A DNA stretch of 64,000 nucleotides from NCBI RefSeq assembly GCF_038235435.1, contig NZ_CP151275.1:2604001-2668000 (forward strand), read 5' to 3'. This stretch comes from Niveibacterium sp. SC-1. GTDB lineage: Bacteria; Pseudomonadota; Gammaproteobacteria; Burkholderiales; Rhodocyclaceae. Of the stretch, positions 31,320-40,520 are shown one piece after another; the first letter of the stretch is position 1, and every line of letters starts with the position of its first letter. A model generated the notes under the pieces. That model did no database searches and was not told the DNA's origin. It saw only the letters and a list, made by a program, of their open reading frames with translations. A program made the position numbers and the translations under genes.

Positions 31320-31727
31320 TCATCCGCGGCGCGGCTTGGTCGTATTCAAGGCCACGGCGGCCCGGATCAGCGCCTTGAGCGCCTTCTCGTCGAGCTTGTC
31401 ACCTTCGTGGAAATCGATGGCGCGCCGCACGTTCCCGTCGAGGCTGGCGTTGAAGAGGCCCGCCGGGTCGTCCAGCGATGCGCCCTTGGCGAAGGTCATC
31501 TTCACCGCGGCCTTGTAGGTTTCGCCGGTGCAGAGGATGCCGTCGTGCTCCCAGGTCGGCACGCCGCGCCACTTCCACGCTTCGACGACTTCCGGGTCGG
31601 CTTCCTTCACCAACGCGCGCAGCCGCGCGAGCATCTCGCCGCGCCAGTCGCCGAGTTCCTCGACCCGTCCGTCGATGAGCTCCGAGGGGGACTTCGCATC
31701 CGGCGCTTCGCTCTTCTTCATGACCAT
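31320..31727 (-). CDS. DUF1801 domain protein
   Basis: 135 residues from the ATG at 31727 (MVMKKSEAPD); a second ATG two codons later is possible. The family core is visible: MLARLRALVKEADPEVVEAW, KWRGVPTWEHDGILCTGETY and KMTFAKGASLDDP. Function is unknown for most members. It is 71 bases upstream of the cyclase gene on the same strand and diverges from the chemoreceptor. A second DUF1801-containing gene lies at 59290. Confidence 0.8.
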   Translation of the reverse strand: MVMKKSEAPDAKSPSELIDGRVEELGDWRGEMLARLRALVKEADPEVVEAWKWRGVPTWEHDGILCTGETYKAAVKMTFAKGASLDDPAGLFNASLDGNVRRAIDFHEGDKLDEKALKALIRAAVALNTTKPRRG

Positions 31728-32111
31728 CGTTCTTGCTCCTGGTCCGTCGCTCCGTCCGGAGCGGGTTGCTTGGGGTTCATGCGAATCAAACAGGAATCGG
31801 CTGCCAAGACAATTGCCTTCCTTGCGATTGCTTCCATGGGGGACACGCCATGACGCCACCCTCGAAGATACCGCTGAACGGATGGACGACCCTGCTGCGC
31901 GATTCAAGGTCGCCGCGAACCATCCGATAGCAAGCTCATGGCGTCGTCGCCGGCGTTCGCGTGCGAAATCGGGCTCGCGAGCGGACCGGCGCAACGCCGA
32001 AATCCGACCGCAGAAAACCGGTGCGGAGCCATCTGTCCCGATGTCGGCCTTGCCCTCGCGGAGCCGACCGGAACGCCGATGTGCCCGCACCCCAGAAGAG
32101 TCGACAAAGGG
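31728..32111. other. Divergent intergenic region, no convincing gene
   Basis: About 384 bases between the DUF1801 gene and the chemoreceptor. Open frames cross it on both strands as extensions of the flanking genes, but their products lack conserved character. It should hold two divergent promoters, which I could not identify with confidence. Confidence 0.4.
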
Positions 32112-33791
32112 ATGAGACAACTGAACCTGAACTCACTGGCCGTCAGCTATCGCCTGGCTGCGATGGTCCTGCTCTCCACGCTGGCGCTCCTCGCCGTCGG
32201 CGCCGGCGGCTGGCTCGGCATGGCCAAGCTGTCCGATTCGCTCGATGCGCTCGAGCAGGATCGCCTCCCCGCCGCTTCGCTGCTGGGCGAGATCCGCAGC
32301 GATTCCGCTGCGCTGGTGCAGATCTCTTTCGAAGTGCTCTCGCGCGAAAAGCAGGCCGGCGCGCAATCGCGCTTCCAGGGCACCGCGATGCGCAAGCAGA
32401 CGCTGACCGCGAACCTCGACAAGGCCTTGGCCGGCTTCGAGCAGTTGCCCAAGGACGCCGGCACGCAGGAAGCCTGGAAGGCCTTCAAGGCCGCCCTGGA
32501 GCCCTGGAAGGCGACCAACGCCACGCTCACCGACGTGATCAAGCAACTGGGCGAGAACGATGATCCGGACAAACAGGTCCAGCTCTTCGCGCAGTACAAG
32601 ATGCCGCTGTCGAGCTGGGGCCACCTGCAGGGCAAGGTCGACGTCACGCTCAACAAGCTGCTGGCGCTCAATCAGGCCGCCACCGAGAAGGCCGCCGAAT
32701 CACGTCGCGTGTCGCAAGCCAGCGCGCGACGCTTCATCCTCATCTCGCTCGCGGTCGCCGTGGCGTCGTTGTGGGTGCTCGCGATCGTGATCGTGCGCAG
32801 CATCACCGGCCCGCTCGCGCGACTGCGCAGCAGCATCGTCTCGGTCGCCGTCAGCAGTGATTTCACCGTCCGTGCGGACGAGAGCGCGCGCGACGAACTG
32901 GGCCAGACCGCGCAGGCCTTCAACCGCCTGCTCGGCAGCGTCCAGCAGTCCTTGCAGGACGTGCTGAGCCACGCGCAGCGCATCGCGGATTCGGCCGCCG
33001 AGGCCTCCACCGCCTCCGAGAAGATGGCGCTCTCCTCGAACAGCCAGAGCGACGCCGCTTCGACGATGGCCGCGGCGATCGAGGAGATGACGGTCTCGAT
33101 CAGCCATATCAGCGACAGTATGAACGACGCCCTGCTCCAGGCCGAAACCGCCGGGCATGCGGCCGAAGCCGGTGCCCAGGTGATCACCCACGGCAACCAG
33201 GGCATGGACACGATCTCCTCGACGATCCGCGATACGGGTGGCGCGATCGGGAAGCTGTGCAGCGAATCCGAGCGCATCGGCGTCACGCTGCAAGTCATCA
33301 AGGAGGTCGCCGACCAGACCAACCTGCTCGCGCTCAACGCGGCGATCGAAGCCGCCCGCGCGGGTGAGCAAGGTCGCGGCTTCGCCGTGGTCGCCGACGA
33401 GGTGCGCAAACTCGCCGAGCGCACCAACCGCTCCACCGCGGATATCGCGACCCTGGCCGCTTCGATGCAGGACTCCGGGCGCGAAGTGACGCGCTGGATG
33501 GAGAGCGCGACCGGACAGGTCGCCAGCGGCAAGGCCCTATCCTCGACCGCCGTCGATCGCATGGACGGCATCCGCAACAGCGCGCAGCTACTAGTCTCTT
33601 CGATCAACGAGGTCGCCGCCGCGCTCAAGGAGCAAAGCGCAACCGCGCAGAGCATCGCGGGCGAAGTCGAATCGGTTGCGAACCTCAGCGACCAGAACAA
33701 CCAGTCGGCACGCGAAACGGCGCGCGTCTCGCATGATCTTGACCAGCTCGCGCTGAGCCTGCGTCAGACGGTGCAGCGCTTCACGGTTTGA
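32112..33791 (+). CDS. Methyl-accepting chemotaxis protein
   Basis: 559 residues from ATG at 32112. Transmembrane helix 1 is about residues 12-32 ([20 protein letters not shown]), followed by a ~155-residue four-helix-bundle periplasmic sensor, then transmembrane helix 2 near 207-229, a HAMP domain ([13 protein letters not shown]) and a long cytoplasmic coiled coil. The signalling tip [20 protein letters not shown] and [18 protein letters not shown] is the canonical CheA/CheW contact hairpin. There is no NWETF-type CheR-binding pentapeptide at the C-terminus. A longer frame upstream of 32112 is not conserved-looking. The ligand is not predictable. Confidence 0.92.
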   Translation: MRQLNLNSLAVSYRLAAMVLLSTLALLAVGAGGWLGMAKLSDSLDALEQDRLPAASLLGEIRSDSAALVQISFEVLSREKQAGAQSRFQGTAMRKQTLTANLDKALAGFEQLPKDAGTQEAWKAFKAALEPWKATNATLTDVIKQLGENDDPDKQVQLFAQYKMPLSSWGHLQGKVDVTLNKLLALNQAATEKAAESRRVSQASARRFILISLAVAVASLWVLAIVIVRSITGPLARLRSSIVSVAVSSDFTVRADESARDELGQTAQAFNRLLGSVQQSLQDVLSHAQRIADSAAEASTASEKMALSSNSQSDAASTMAAAIEEMTVSISHISDSMNDALLQAETAGHAAEAGAQVITHGNQGMDTISSTIRDTGGAIGKLCSESERIGVTLQVIKEVADQTNLLALNAAIEAARAGEQGRGFAVVADEVRKLAERTNRSTADIATLAASMQDSGREVTRWMESATGQVASGKALSSTAVDRMDGIRNSAQLLVSSINEVAAALKEQSATAQSIAGEVESVANLSDQNNQSARETARVSHDLDQLALSLRQTVQRFTV

Positions 33792-34097
33792 CGAACCTGC
33801 GGTAGCGCCCTGCCTGAGCGAGGTGGGCGCACACGGGCTTCGCATCGCACCCTTGGCCTGACAGCCGTAGCGGATCACCCGCCGCATCCGGCCTTGCGCC
33901 AGCGTGACAAGCCCTGGGGCGCGCCCGGGCGGCGCGGTTCTTCTCCAGGCCGCCCGCCCCCGACAGCCGCGCCGGCACAGCCTTTGGTCTGTACCCGCAG
34001 CAGCAAGGCGCGGTTTCGTGTTCAATTCCGGCTGCAGACCGGCATCGTCGCTCCGCCCCGATAAATCGAAGCCCCCTTGGATTTCGCTGCCCACGCC
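33792..34097. other. Intergenic region with a GC-rich hairpin at 33805-33830
   Basis: GCGCCC and GGGCGC with inner CCT/AGG pairs form a hairpin 13 bases after the chemoreceptor stop, a plausible terminator without a T-run. The rest contains no gene I can support. Confidence 0.4.
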
Positions 34098-35111
34098 ATG
34101 GACCCCATTCTCGACCGCCTCTCCGGAACCCTCGTCACTGCCCGCAACCTCGAAGAGCTCACACGTCCCCTGCTGGAACTCGTCGAGACCATCACCGGGC
34201 TGGAATCCACCTACCTGACGATGATCGACGAGGCGCGCGGCGTGCAGAACATCCTCTATTCGCGCAACGTGAGCAGCATGACAATTCCTGAAGGCTTGTC
34301 GGTCCCCTGGAACGACACGCTGTGCAAGCGCGCACTCGATTGCGGCCGCCCCTACACCTGCGACGCGGACATCGAGTGGAGCGACTCCGATGCCGCTCGC
34401 GCCCTGGGTATCGTCACCTATCTCAGCGCCCCGGTCCGCATGGGCGGCAATGAGCTCTACGGCACCTTATGCGGCGCGAGCAGCACACGACACGAAGTGA
34501 GCGTCGAGGCGCAACGCACCCTGGCGCTCTTCGCCAAGCTGATCGGCGACCACCTGGAACGCGAGCGCCTGGTCGACCAACTCGTCCAGGCCAACGAACG
34601 TCTCGCGCATTCCGCCTATATCGACCAGCTGACCGAGCTTCCCAACCGCCGGGGTCTGCAGCACGACCTCGACCGTCTGCTCGCCCAGGGTGCGCGTTCC
34701 GGCACGCACGCCCTGGTCGCCTTCGTCGACCTCGACGGTTTCAAGACACTCAACGACACCTACGGCCACGAGATCGGCGACCTCTTCCTCAAGGAAGTGG
34801 CCAACCGCTTGCGCGTCACCTTGCGCGCTGGAGACCTCGCCGGCCGACTCGGCGGCGATGAATTCGTGGTCGCGGGTGCCGGCCCCGATCGCGACCAGAC
34901 GACCGAAGAAGCTGCGCGCGCCTTCCAGCAGCGCGTGAGCCAAGCCACCGTCGGCGAGTACCGACTAGGCAAGGCGCGGATCGACTATCAAGGCGCCAGT
35001 GTGGGTGTGGTCGCGGCCGAACCCGGCGCGCGCGACGCCTCCGAACTCATCCGCGAAGCGGACGCCGCGATGTACGTGGTCAAGCGCGAACGCAAACTGG
35101 GTACCCAGTAG
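34098..35111 (+). CDS. GAF-GGDEF diguanylate cyclase
   Basis: 337 residues from the ATG at 34098; a TTG 21 bases upstream is possible, and neither has a strong ribosome-binding site. Residues ~10-160 form a GAF domain (ARNLEELTRPLLELVETITG ... YLSAPVRMGGNELYGTLCG). A short helix links to the GGDEF domain (YIDQLTELPNRRGLQHDLDR), with active motif GGDEF at residues 252-256 and an RAGD I-site five residues before it. It is soluble and should make cyclic di-GMP under control of a small-molecule or redox signal sensed by GAF. Confidence 0.88.
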   Translation: MDPILDRLSGTLVTARNLEELTRPLLELVETITGLESTYLTMIDEARGVQNILYSRNVSSMTIPEGLSVPWNDTLCKRALDCGRPYTCDADIEWSDSDAARALGIVTYLSAPVRMGGNELYGTLCGASSTRHEVSVEAQRTLALFAKLIGDHLERERLVDQLVQANERLAHSAYIDQLTELPNRRGLQHDLDRLLAQGARSGTHALVAFVDLDGFKTLNDTYGHEIGDLFLKEVANRLRVTLRAGDLAGRLGGDEFVVAGAGPDRDQTTEEAARAFQQRVSQATVGEYRLGKARIDYQGASVGVVAAEPGARDASELIREADAAMYVVKRERKLGTQ

Positions 35112-35268
35112 GCACTGAGGCCGCTGCGGGAACGCCGCCGACGCACATTGCGCGGCTCGCCACAGGGCGGGTGTCCGGCGCCGATCGTCCTGCCCGCCCT
35201 TGGTCTCGTCCCGCTGCGGGTCCCGCCCGCTGCTGCATACCCCGCAAATCCCTGTCCGATTCTCAGCA

Positions 35269-35290
35269 GCCTGCGTGAAATCACGCAGGC
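35269..35290. repeat. 22-base near-perfect inverted repeat
   Basis: GCCTGCGTGA-AA-TCACGCAGGC: 10-bp arms with a two-base centre. It lies 158 bases after the cyclase gene and 126 bases before the HutC-type regulator. The tiny loop fits a protein-binding dyad better than a terminator, but either is possible. The rest of 35112-35390 holds nothing I recognise. Confidence 0.45.
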
Positions 35291-35390
35291 GTTCGCGCGC
35301 AATCGCACCCGCCCCTCGCAGCTCCCAATGAGCGTGGGCGCGGCTTTGCGTAGAGGTCGGCGCTGCTGGCATGCACGCTGCTCAAGCGGT

Positions 35391-35404
35391 GTTGTCATAA
35401 CAAC
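35391..35404. promoter_or_regulatory. Candidate operator just upstream of the HutC-type regulator
   Basis: GTTGT-CATA-ACAAC is a dyad with five-base arms, 11 bases before the GTG start. Position suits autoregulation by the GntR/HutC protein. Short, so it could be chance. Confidence 0.35.
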
Positions 35405-35415
35405 CCGCCCGCTCC

Positions 35416-36186
35416 GTGTCCGTCACAGCCTCCCTCGATCGCGCCCCGGGCTCCGGCCCCCTGTACGCACAGGTCAAGGCGCATCTGCGCGCACGCATCG
35501 TGGGCGGCGCGCTGCCGGGCCGCTCACGGCTACCCGGCGAGCACGCGCTCACTGCCGAGTACGGCGTAAGCCGCATCACGGTCCGGCAGGCGCTCAAGGA
35601 TCTTGAGGACGAGGGCCTGATCTTCAGGGTGCACGGCAAGGGCACCTTCGTCTCACAACCACGGGCCACCCAGGACCTGACGCACCTACAGGGTCTGGGC
35701 GAGGCGATGGCCGCCATCGGTGTCGCGATCTTCAACGAGGTACGCGCGCTCGAGACGCTGCCTGCAGAGGCTTCCGTCGCCCGCGCGCTCGGCATCGCCG
35801 CCGGCACTCCGGTCGTCCATCTCTCACGCTTGCGTCACGTGGCGGGACAACCGGTTTCGCTCGAAGCGAGCTTCCTTCCCGTCGACACGCTCGCCGCGCT
35901 GCGTCGCGCCGACCTCGCGCGTCGCGATCTCTACGAGGTGCTCGAGAACGACATGGATCTCGTCATCGGCCACGCGGAAGTGGCGATCGAGGCCCGCGCA
36001 GCCGACCGCGAGACCGCCCGCGCGCTGCGCGTCGCCGAGCACTCGCCCTTGCTCCGTCTGGAACGCAGGACCTGCGACCGCGAGGGACGGCCCGTCGATT
36101 TTGACCGCATCCACTTCCGCGGCGACGCATTCCGCTACCAGCTGCGGATCGAACGCAGCCACGCCCCCCAACAGGAACCCCGATGA
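35416..36186 (+). CDS. GntR-family transcriptional regulator, HutC subfamily
   Basis: 256 residues from GTG. The N-terminal winged helix is clear: LYAQVKAHLRARIVGGALPG, LPGEHALTAEYGVSRITVRQ and EGLIFRVHGKGTFV. The C-terminal ~160 residues are a UTRA ligand-binding domain (VARALGIAAGTPVVHLSRLR ... LLRLERRTCDREGRPVDFDR). It is the first gene of a ten-gene run and overlaps the M20 peptidase gene by four bases (ATGA). It probably controls that operon in response to its substrate or a breakdown product. Confidence 0.9.
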   Translation: MSVTASLDRAPGSGPLYAQVKAHLRARIVGGALPGRSRLPGEHALTAEYGVSRITVRQALKDLEDEGLIFRVHGKGTFVSQPRATQDLTHLQGLGEAMAAIGVAIFNEVRALETLPAEASVARALGIAAGTPVVHLSRLRHVAGQPVSLEASFLPVDTLAALRRADLARRDLYEVLENDMDLVIGHAEVAIEARAADRETARALRVAEHSPLLRLERRTCDREGRPVDFDRIHFRGDAFRYQLRIERSHAPQQEPR

Positions 36187-37508
36187 ACGCTCCCGTCCCC
36201 GCGTCCGACCTGCTCGCCGACGCCGATCTCCTTGCAGCCCTCGCACCCCACATCACCGAAGCGCAGTGGCTGCCACTGGCCAAGGCCCTGATCCAGGCCG
36301 GCCAACCCGACGCCGAGAACCCGCTCGACCCGGACCAGCCGTCCGGGCGCGAGGAAGGCATCGCCCGATTTGTCGCCGGCAAGCTCGATGCCCTGGGCTT
36401 CGACGTGGAGCTCATCGCCAAGCGCGAGGGTCGGCCCAATGTGGTCGCCGCGTTGCAGGGCAGCGCAGACGGCCCTTCGTTGATCCTCAACGATCATCTG
36501 GACACCTATCCCGCCGGCGATCACGCGAAATGGACCCGCACCGGTGGGGATCCTTACCGGCCCACGCGGGACGGCGACTTCCTCTACGCCCGCGGCACCT
36601 CCGACACCCGCGCCAACCTCGCCTGCACCCTGCTCGCGGTCGAGGCCCTGCTCAATGCAGGCTATGCGCCGCGCGGCAAGCTGCTCTGCGTCTACACGGT
36701 GGACGAGGAGAAGAACGGACCGGACGGCTCCATCTTCCTGCTCGACGAGAAAGGCCTGAAGGCCGACTACGAGATCACTTGCGAGCCCACCGGCTGGACC
36801 GACGTACAGGGCAACTGGGGCATGGGCGTCGCCGTCGCGAATGCCGGCCACTACCTGGTAGAGCTGACGATCCGCGGCGAGCAGATGCACCTCTGGCGGC
36901 CGGAGCTCGGCATCAACCCGGTCGACAAGCTGCCGCGCATCCTGCACGCGCTCCACACCCAGACCTTCGCCCACCAGCCGCCGCAGCGCTACGGCGGCAC
37001 GCCACCCCGCGTCGCGGTGCTGCGGGTGCGCGCCGGCGAGCCGCGCGAGATGCAATTCACCCCGGCCGAATGCCGGCTCGTGCTGGGTCTGGTCGGACTG
37101 GTGCCGGGCATGACTGCCGAGTCGGTGCTGGCTGATCTGGAGCGCACCCTTATCTCGCTGCGCGCGGAAGATCCGCAACTGGACATCTCGCTGCGGCCCT
37201 ACCCCGGCGCGCTCTTCGTCGGCGCAACCGTGGAGCAGGACGCGGAGCAGGAGCCCGTCGCCTCCCTGCGGGCTGCCTATCGCTGCGTGCTCGGCGACGA
37301 ACCGGCGCTCTACCGCAAGAACGCCTTCAACGACACGATCCGTTTCTCCGAACGCGGCATCCCTGCGATCACTTTTGGTCCGGGCGAGGACGGCTGGCCA
37401 CCGATCAACGAGTACATCCGGATCGAGAAGTCCCTCGCGGCAACCCGCATCCTGGCGCTCACCATCGCGCGCATCCTCGGTCTCCAACGCAGGGTGCCAG
37501 TGTCATGA
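36183..37508 (+). CDS. M20-family metallopeptidase/deacylase
   Basis: 441 residues. Metal-site motifs are visible: LILNDHLDTYPAGDH (His105, Asp107), the second Asp in YARGTSDTRANLA, the catalytic pair in VYTVDEEKNGPDG, and a C-terminal region FSERGIPAITFGPG. The middle ~110 residues form the dimerisation lid. Members hydrolyse amide bonds (acetylornithine deacetylase, ArgE/DapE, N-acyl amino-acid hydrolases). It overlaps the regulator before it and the permease after it by four bases each, so it is part of the same transport/amidase operon. The substrate is probably an N-acyl or N-carbamoyl compound (inference). Confidence 0.87.
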   Translation: MNAPVPASDLLADADLLAALAPHITEAQWLPLAKALIQAGQPDAENPLDPDQPSGREEGIARFVAGKLDALGFDVELIAKREGRPNVVAALQGSADGPSLILNDHLDTYPAGDHAKWTRTGGDPYRPTRDGDFLYARGTSDTRANLACTLLAVEALLNAGYAPRGKLLCVYTVDEEKNGPDGSIFLLDEKGLKADYEITCEPTGWTDVQGNWGMGVAVANAGHYLVELTIRGEQMHLWRPELGINPVDKLPRILHALHTQTFAHQPPQRYGGTPPRVAVLRVRAGEPREMQFTPAECRLVLGLVGLVPGMTAESVLADLERTLISLRAEDPQLDISLRPYPGALFVGATVEQDAEQEPVASLRAAYRCVLGDEPALYRKNAFNDTIRFSERGIPAITFGPGEDGWPPINEYIRIEKSLAATRILALTIARILGLQRRVPVS

Positions 37509-38305
37509 GCAGCGCCCTGCATGGCGTCGTCACCCAGCGCGTTGGCTCTGAACGAGCGATCAGCGTGCTCACGCTTGCACTGCTGCTCGCGCTCTGGAGC
37601 GCGCTCGCCGCGAGCGGCCGCTTCAACCCGATCTTCATCCCCTCGCCGGCCGCCGTCTGGCAGGCCTTTGTGGACGTGCTGCTGCAGGGCTACCAAGGCG
37701 CGCAGCTGCATGAGCACATCCTCGCCAGCCTCAAGCGGGTGCTCGCCGGCTACGGGCTCGCGCTCGCCATCGGCATCCCGCTCGGGCTCGTCATGGGCTT
37801 GAGCCGCCATGTGCGTGCGATCTTCGATCCGCTGATCGAGTTCTACCGGCCGCTGCCACCGCTGGGCCTCTACACCTTGCTGGTCATGTGGCTGGGCATC
37901 GGCGACAGCTCGAAGATCGCACTGCTCGCGCTGGCCGGTCTGCCGGCGCTCACGTTGTCGAGCATGCAGGCCGTGCGCGGCATCGACCCACAGCTGATCA
38001 AGGCGGCACGCTCCCTCGGCGCGGGACGCCTGCGACTCTTCTTCACCGTGATCCTGCCCGCGAGCCTGCCGGGCATCTGCACCGGCATGCGCATCGGCCT
38101 GGGCTTCACCTACACCGTGCTGGTCGCGGCCGAGATCGTGGCAGCCAGCGCGGGCATCGGCTGGATGATCTGGGACGCGAGCAAATTCCTCCTCACCCCG
38201 GTCGTCGTCATGGGCCTGGTCGTGATGGGCGCCACCGGCTGGCTGCTCGACTCGGCCGTGCGCCTGCTCGAACGAAGACTCACCGCCTGGCGGTTCATTC
38301 GATGA
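37505..38305 (+). CDS. ABC transporter permease, TauC/SsuC type
   Basis: 266 residues with about six membrane helices, starting with SVLTLALLLALWSALAASGR. The permease loop AARSLGAGRLRLFFTVILPA is the ATPase-contact motif of the sulfonate/nitrate/taurine class. FIPSPAAVWQAFVDVL near the N-terminus is typical of SsuC/TauC. Start ATG overlaps the peptidase stop. It pairs with the binding protein at 38370 and the ATPase at 39515. Confidence 0.9.
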   Translation: MSSALHGVVTQRVGSERAISVLTLALLLALWSALAASGRFNPIFIPSPAAVWQAFVDVLLQGYQGAQLHEHILASLKRVLAGYGLALAIGIPLGLVMGLSRHVRAIFDPLIEFYRPLPPLGLYTLLVMWLGIGDSSKIALLALAGLPALTLSSMQAVRGIDPQLIKAARSLGAGRLRLFFTVILPASLPGICTGMRIGLGFTYTVLVAAEIVAASAGIGWMIWDASKFLLTPVVVMGLVVMGATGWLLDSAVRLLERRLTAWRFIR

Positions 38306-38369
38306 GCGCCAAACCATGGCGCCGCACCCGTACCCCACCCACCCTGCCTGTCCCCAACGGAGAACTCCA

Positions 38370-39383
38370 ATGAAGTCGCGTTCCACCTTCGCCGCCGCCC
38401 TGCTGGCTGTCGGCCTCCTGTCTTCGCCAGCGCATGCAGAAGAGCAGCCCAGCGAAGTCACCATCGGCTACCTGAACCTGGTCAACGCGCAGCTGCTCGC
38501 CAAGGCGCTCGGCCTGCACGAGAAGGAACTGGGCGTTCCGGTCCGCTGGGTGAAGTTCGGCTCGGGTGGCGACGTCAACCGCGCGGTCGCCGCGGACCAG
38601 CTCGATTTCGGCGGCGTCGGCAATCCGCCGGCGAGCATCGGTATCACCCGAGAGCTTCCCTACGAAGGCATCTTCGTGCTCAACATGCTCGGCGCGGTCG
38701 AGGGTCTCGTGGGTCGCAAGAGCGCGGGCGTGGCGACCGTCAAGGATCTCGTCGGCAAGTCCGTCGCAGTGCCTTTCGGGTCGACCACCCACTATCTCCT
38801 GATCGCGGCGCTGCGCGACGCGGGCATCAAACCCTCCGACGTGAAGATGCTCGACATGAGCCCGTCGGATGCCGCCGCGGCCTGGCTACGCAAGGACATC
38901 GACGCCGCCTACGTGTGGGAGCCCAGCCTCGGCCGCATGCTGGATAACGACGGCCAGAGCGTGCTGCACAGCGCGGACATGGCCAGGCGCGGCTACCCGA
39001 CCTGGGACGTGGCCGTGGTGATGAAGCGCTTCTCGAGCAAATACCCGGCGTTGACCGCGCGCTTCGTGAAAGCCGAATGCGCGGCGATCGACTACTGGAT
39101 CGCCAAGCCCGCCGAGAGCGCCCAGCTCATCGCCAAGGAGCTGAACCTGTCCGTGGACGATGCGACGCGGATGATGAAGGGCACGACCATGGTCCCCTGC
39201 AGCGACCAGGTGAAGTCGGCCTATCTGGGCAGCAGCGCCACCAAGGGGCAGTTCGCAGACACCCTGGTTGCCACCGCGGGCTTCCTCAAGGACCAGAACC
39301 GCCTGCCCGCCACCAAGACGCGCAACGAATACGCGGCCTTCCTCAATCCTGCCTACCTGGAACGCGTGCTCTCGCAGAAGTGA
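38370..39383 (+). CDS. tauA: Taurine-type ABC transporter substrate-binding protein
   Basis: 337 residues from ATG with a GGAG upstream. Signal peptide: AAALLAVGLLSSPAHA, cleaved before EEQPSE. The mature protein resembles TauA along its length: VTIGYLNLVNAQLLAKAL, GKSVAVPFGSTTHYLLIAAL, AAWLRKDIDAAYVWEPSLG and DTLVATAGFLKDQNRLPA. The start at 38370 is preferred over upstream in-frame codons because it gives the signal peptide. It delivers a taurine-like sulfonate to the permease. The actual ligand may differ, given the amidase neighbours. Confidence 0.85.
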   Translation: MKSRSTFAAALLAVGLLSSPAHAEEQPSEVTIGYLNLVNAQLLAKALGLHEKELGVPVRWVKFGSGGDVNRAVAADQLDFGGVGNPPASIGITRELPYEGIFVLNMLGAVEGLVGRKSAGVATVKDLVGKSVAVPFGSTTHYLLIAALRDAGIKPSDVKMLDMSPSDAAAAWLRKDIDAAYVWEPSLGRMLDNDGQSVLHSADMARRGYPTWDVAVVMKRFSSKYPALTARFVKAECAAIDYWIAKPAESAQLIAKELNLSVDDATRMMKGTTMVPCSDQVKSAYLGSSATKGQFADTLVATAGFLKDQNRLPATKTRNEYAAFLNPAYLERVLSQK

Positions 39384-39414
39384 TCCCTGCTGCCTGCCGG
39401 GCAGTAGCTAAGAA

Positions 39415-39446
39415 CAAAGACATCGTTCGCAAGCGCGATGTCCTTG
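39415..39446 (+). terminator. Internal hairpin between binding-protein and ATPase genes
   Basis: CAAAGACATCG and CGATGTCCTTG pair with a single mismatch around a ten-base loop, followed by GTCTTTTCC. It lies 31 bases after the binding-protein stop, in the middle of the operon. It may be a partial terminator or an mRNA-stabilising hairpin that keeps binding-protein levels higher than downstream genes. Confidence 0.45.
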
Positions 39447-39514
39447 CCTAGTCTTTTCCCGGCATCCGACCACGACCCGACCCTCGCCCTGGCCTTTCAG
39501 CCTGGAGTCCCACG

Positions 39515-40438
39515 ATGCTCAACATTTCCGTAGCGGGCAACCGCCTTGCCCTCTTCCGCGACACCGGCCCTGCCGACGCGCAGGCGCCACACCGCCGCAA
39601 CCGCAGCAACACGCTCCAGCCCGGCGCAGCCGCGGGCGGCGAGATCCGCCTTGAACAACTACGTATCCGCCTCGGCCGGGGACGTGCCGCCGTGCAGGCG
39701 GTGGATGGCGTGGACCTCACCATCGCGCCGGGTGAATTCGTGTCGGTCGTCGGCCCTTCAGGCTGCGGGAAATCCACCCTGCTCAACGTGGTCGCGGGGT
39801 TCATCGAGGCGAACGAAGGCACGGCCACGCTAGACGGCAAGCCGATCCAGGGTCCCGGTCCGGAGCGCGGCGTGGTCTTCCAGCAGTACTCGCTCTTCCC
39901 CTGGCTCACTGTGCGCGGCAACGTGGAATACGGCCTGCGCGCCCGCGGCGTGCCGCGGCATGAACGTCGCGAAACGGTCGATGAACTGCTCGCCCGCTGC
40001 GGCCTGCGCGGCTTCGCCGATCACTATCCGGAACAGCTCTCCGGCGGCATGCGTCAGCGCGTCGGCATCGTGCGGGCACTGGCCAACCAGCCACGCGTGC
40101 TGCTGCTCGACGAACCCTTTGGCGCACTGGACGCGCAGACGCGCGCCGTGATGCAGGAAATCCTGCTCGACATCTGGACGAGATTCGGCACCTCGGTCCT
40201 CTTCATCACCCACGACATCGAGGAGGCGGTCTTCCTCTCGGACCGCGTCTACACGATGACGGCGCGCCCCGGTCGCATCAAGCAGGAGCTGCGCATAGCC
40301 CTGCCGCGGCCCCGCAGCTACTCCCAGCTCGAATCGCCCGAGGCGCAGACCCTGGTGCATCGGCTGCGCTCGGCAATCCGCGAAGAGAGCCTCAAATCCA
40401 TGGGCGCGGAGATTCCCCTCGATCTCGCTTCCGGCTGA
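39515..40438 (+). CDS. ABC transporter ATP-binding protein, TauB/SsuB type
   Basis: 307 residues. Walker A GPSGCGKST, Q-loop VVFQQYSLFPWLTV, signature LSGGMRQRVGIVRAL, Walker B VLLLDEPFGALD and H-loop FITHDIEEAVFLSDRV are all intact. An unusual ~40-residue N-terminal extension (HRRNRSNTLQPGAAAGG) precedes the ATPase core; a downstream start may be the real one. It is the only ATPase in a run with two permeases and two binding proteins, so it may serve both importers. Confidence 0.9.
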   Translation: MLNISVAGNRLALFRDTGPADAQAPHRRNRSNTLQPGAAAGGEIRLEQLRIRLGRGRAAVQAVDGVDLTIAPGEFVSVVGPSGCGKSTLLNVVAGFIEANEGTATLDGKPIQGPGPERGVVFQQYSLFPWLTVRGNVEYGLRARGVPRHERRETVDELLARCGLRGFADHYPEQLSGGMRQRVGIVRALANQPRVLLLDEPFGALDAQTRAVMQEILLDIWTRFGTSVLFITHDIEEAVFLSDRVYTMTARPGRIKQELRIALPRPRSYSQLESPEAQTLVHRLRSAIREESLKSMGAEIPLDLASG

Positions 40439-40520
40439 TCTCGTCCCCGCGTCGCGCCTCTGTGCGCGACCGCGCCATCCCTTCCCACACAAAACACAAC
40501 ACCCGATAAGAGCCTCCAAC

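Noticed and set aside
35848..35855. AACCGGTT core inside the HutC-type gene as another LacI-type operator
   Set aside because: Only the 8-bp core matches; flanks are not palindromic and it lies within coding sequence.
36135..37487. 450-codon antisense frame over the M20 peptidase gene
   Set aside because: The sense strand has the metal-site motifs and operon overlaps; the antisense product has no recognisable features.
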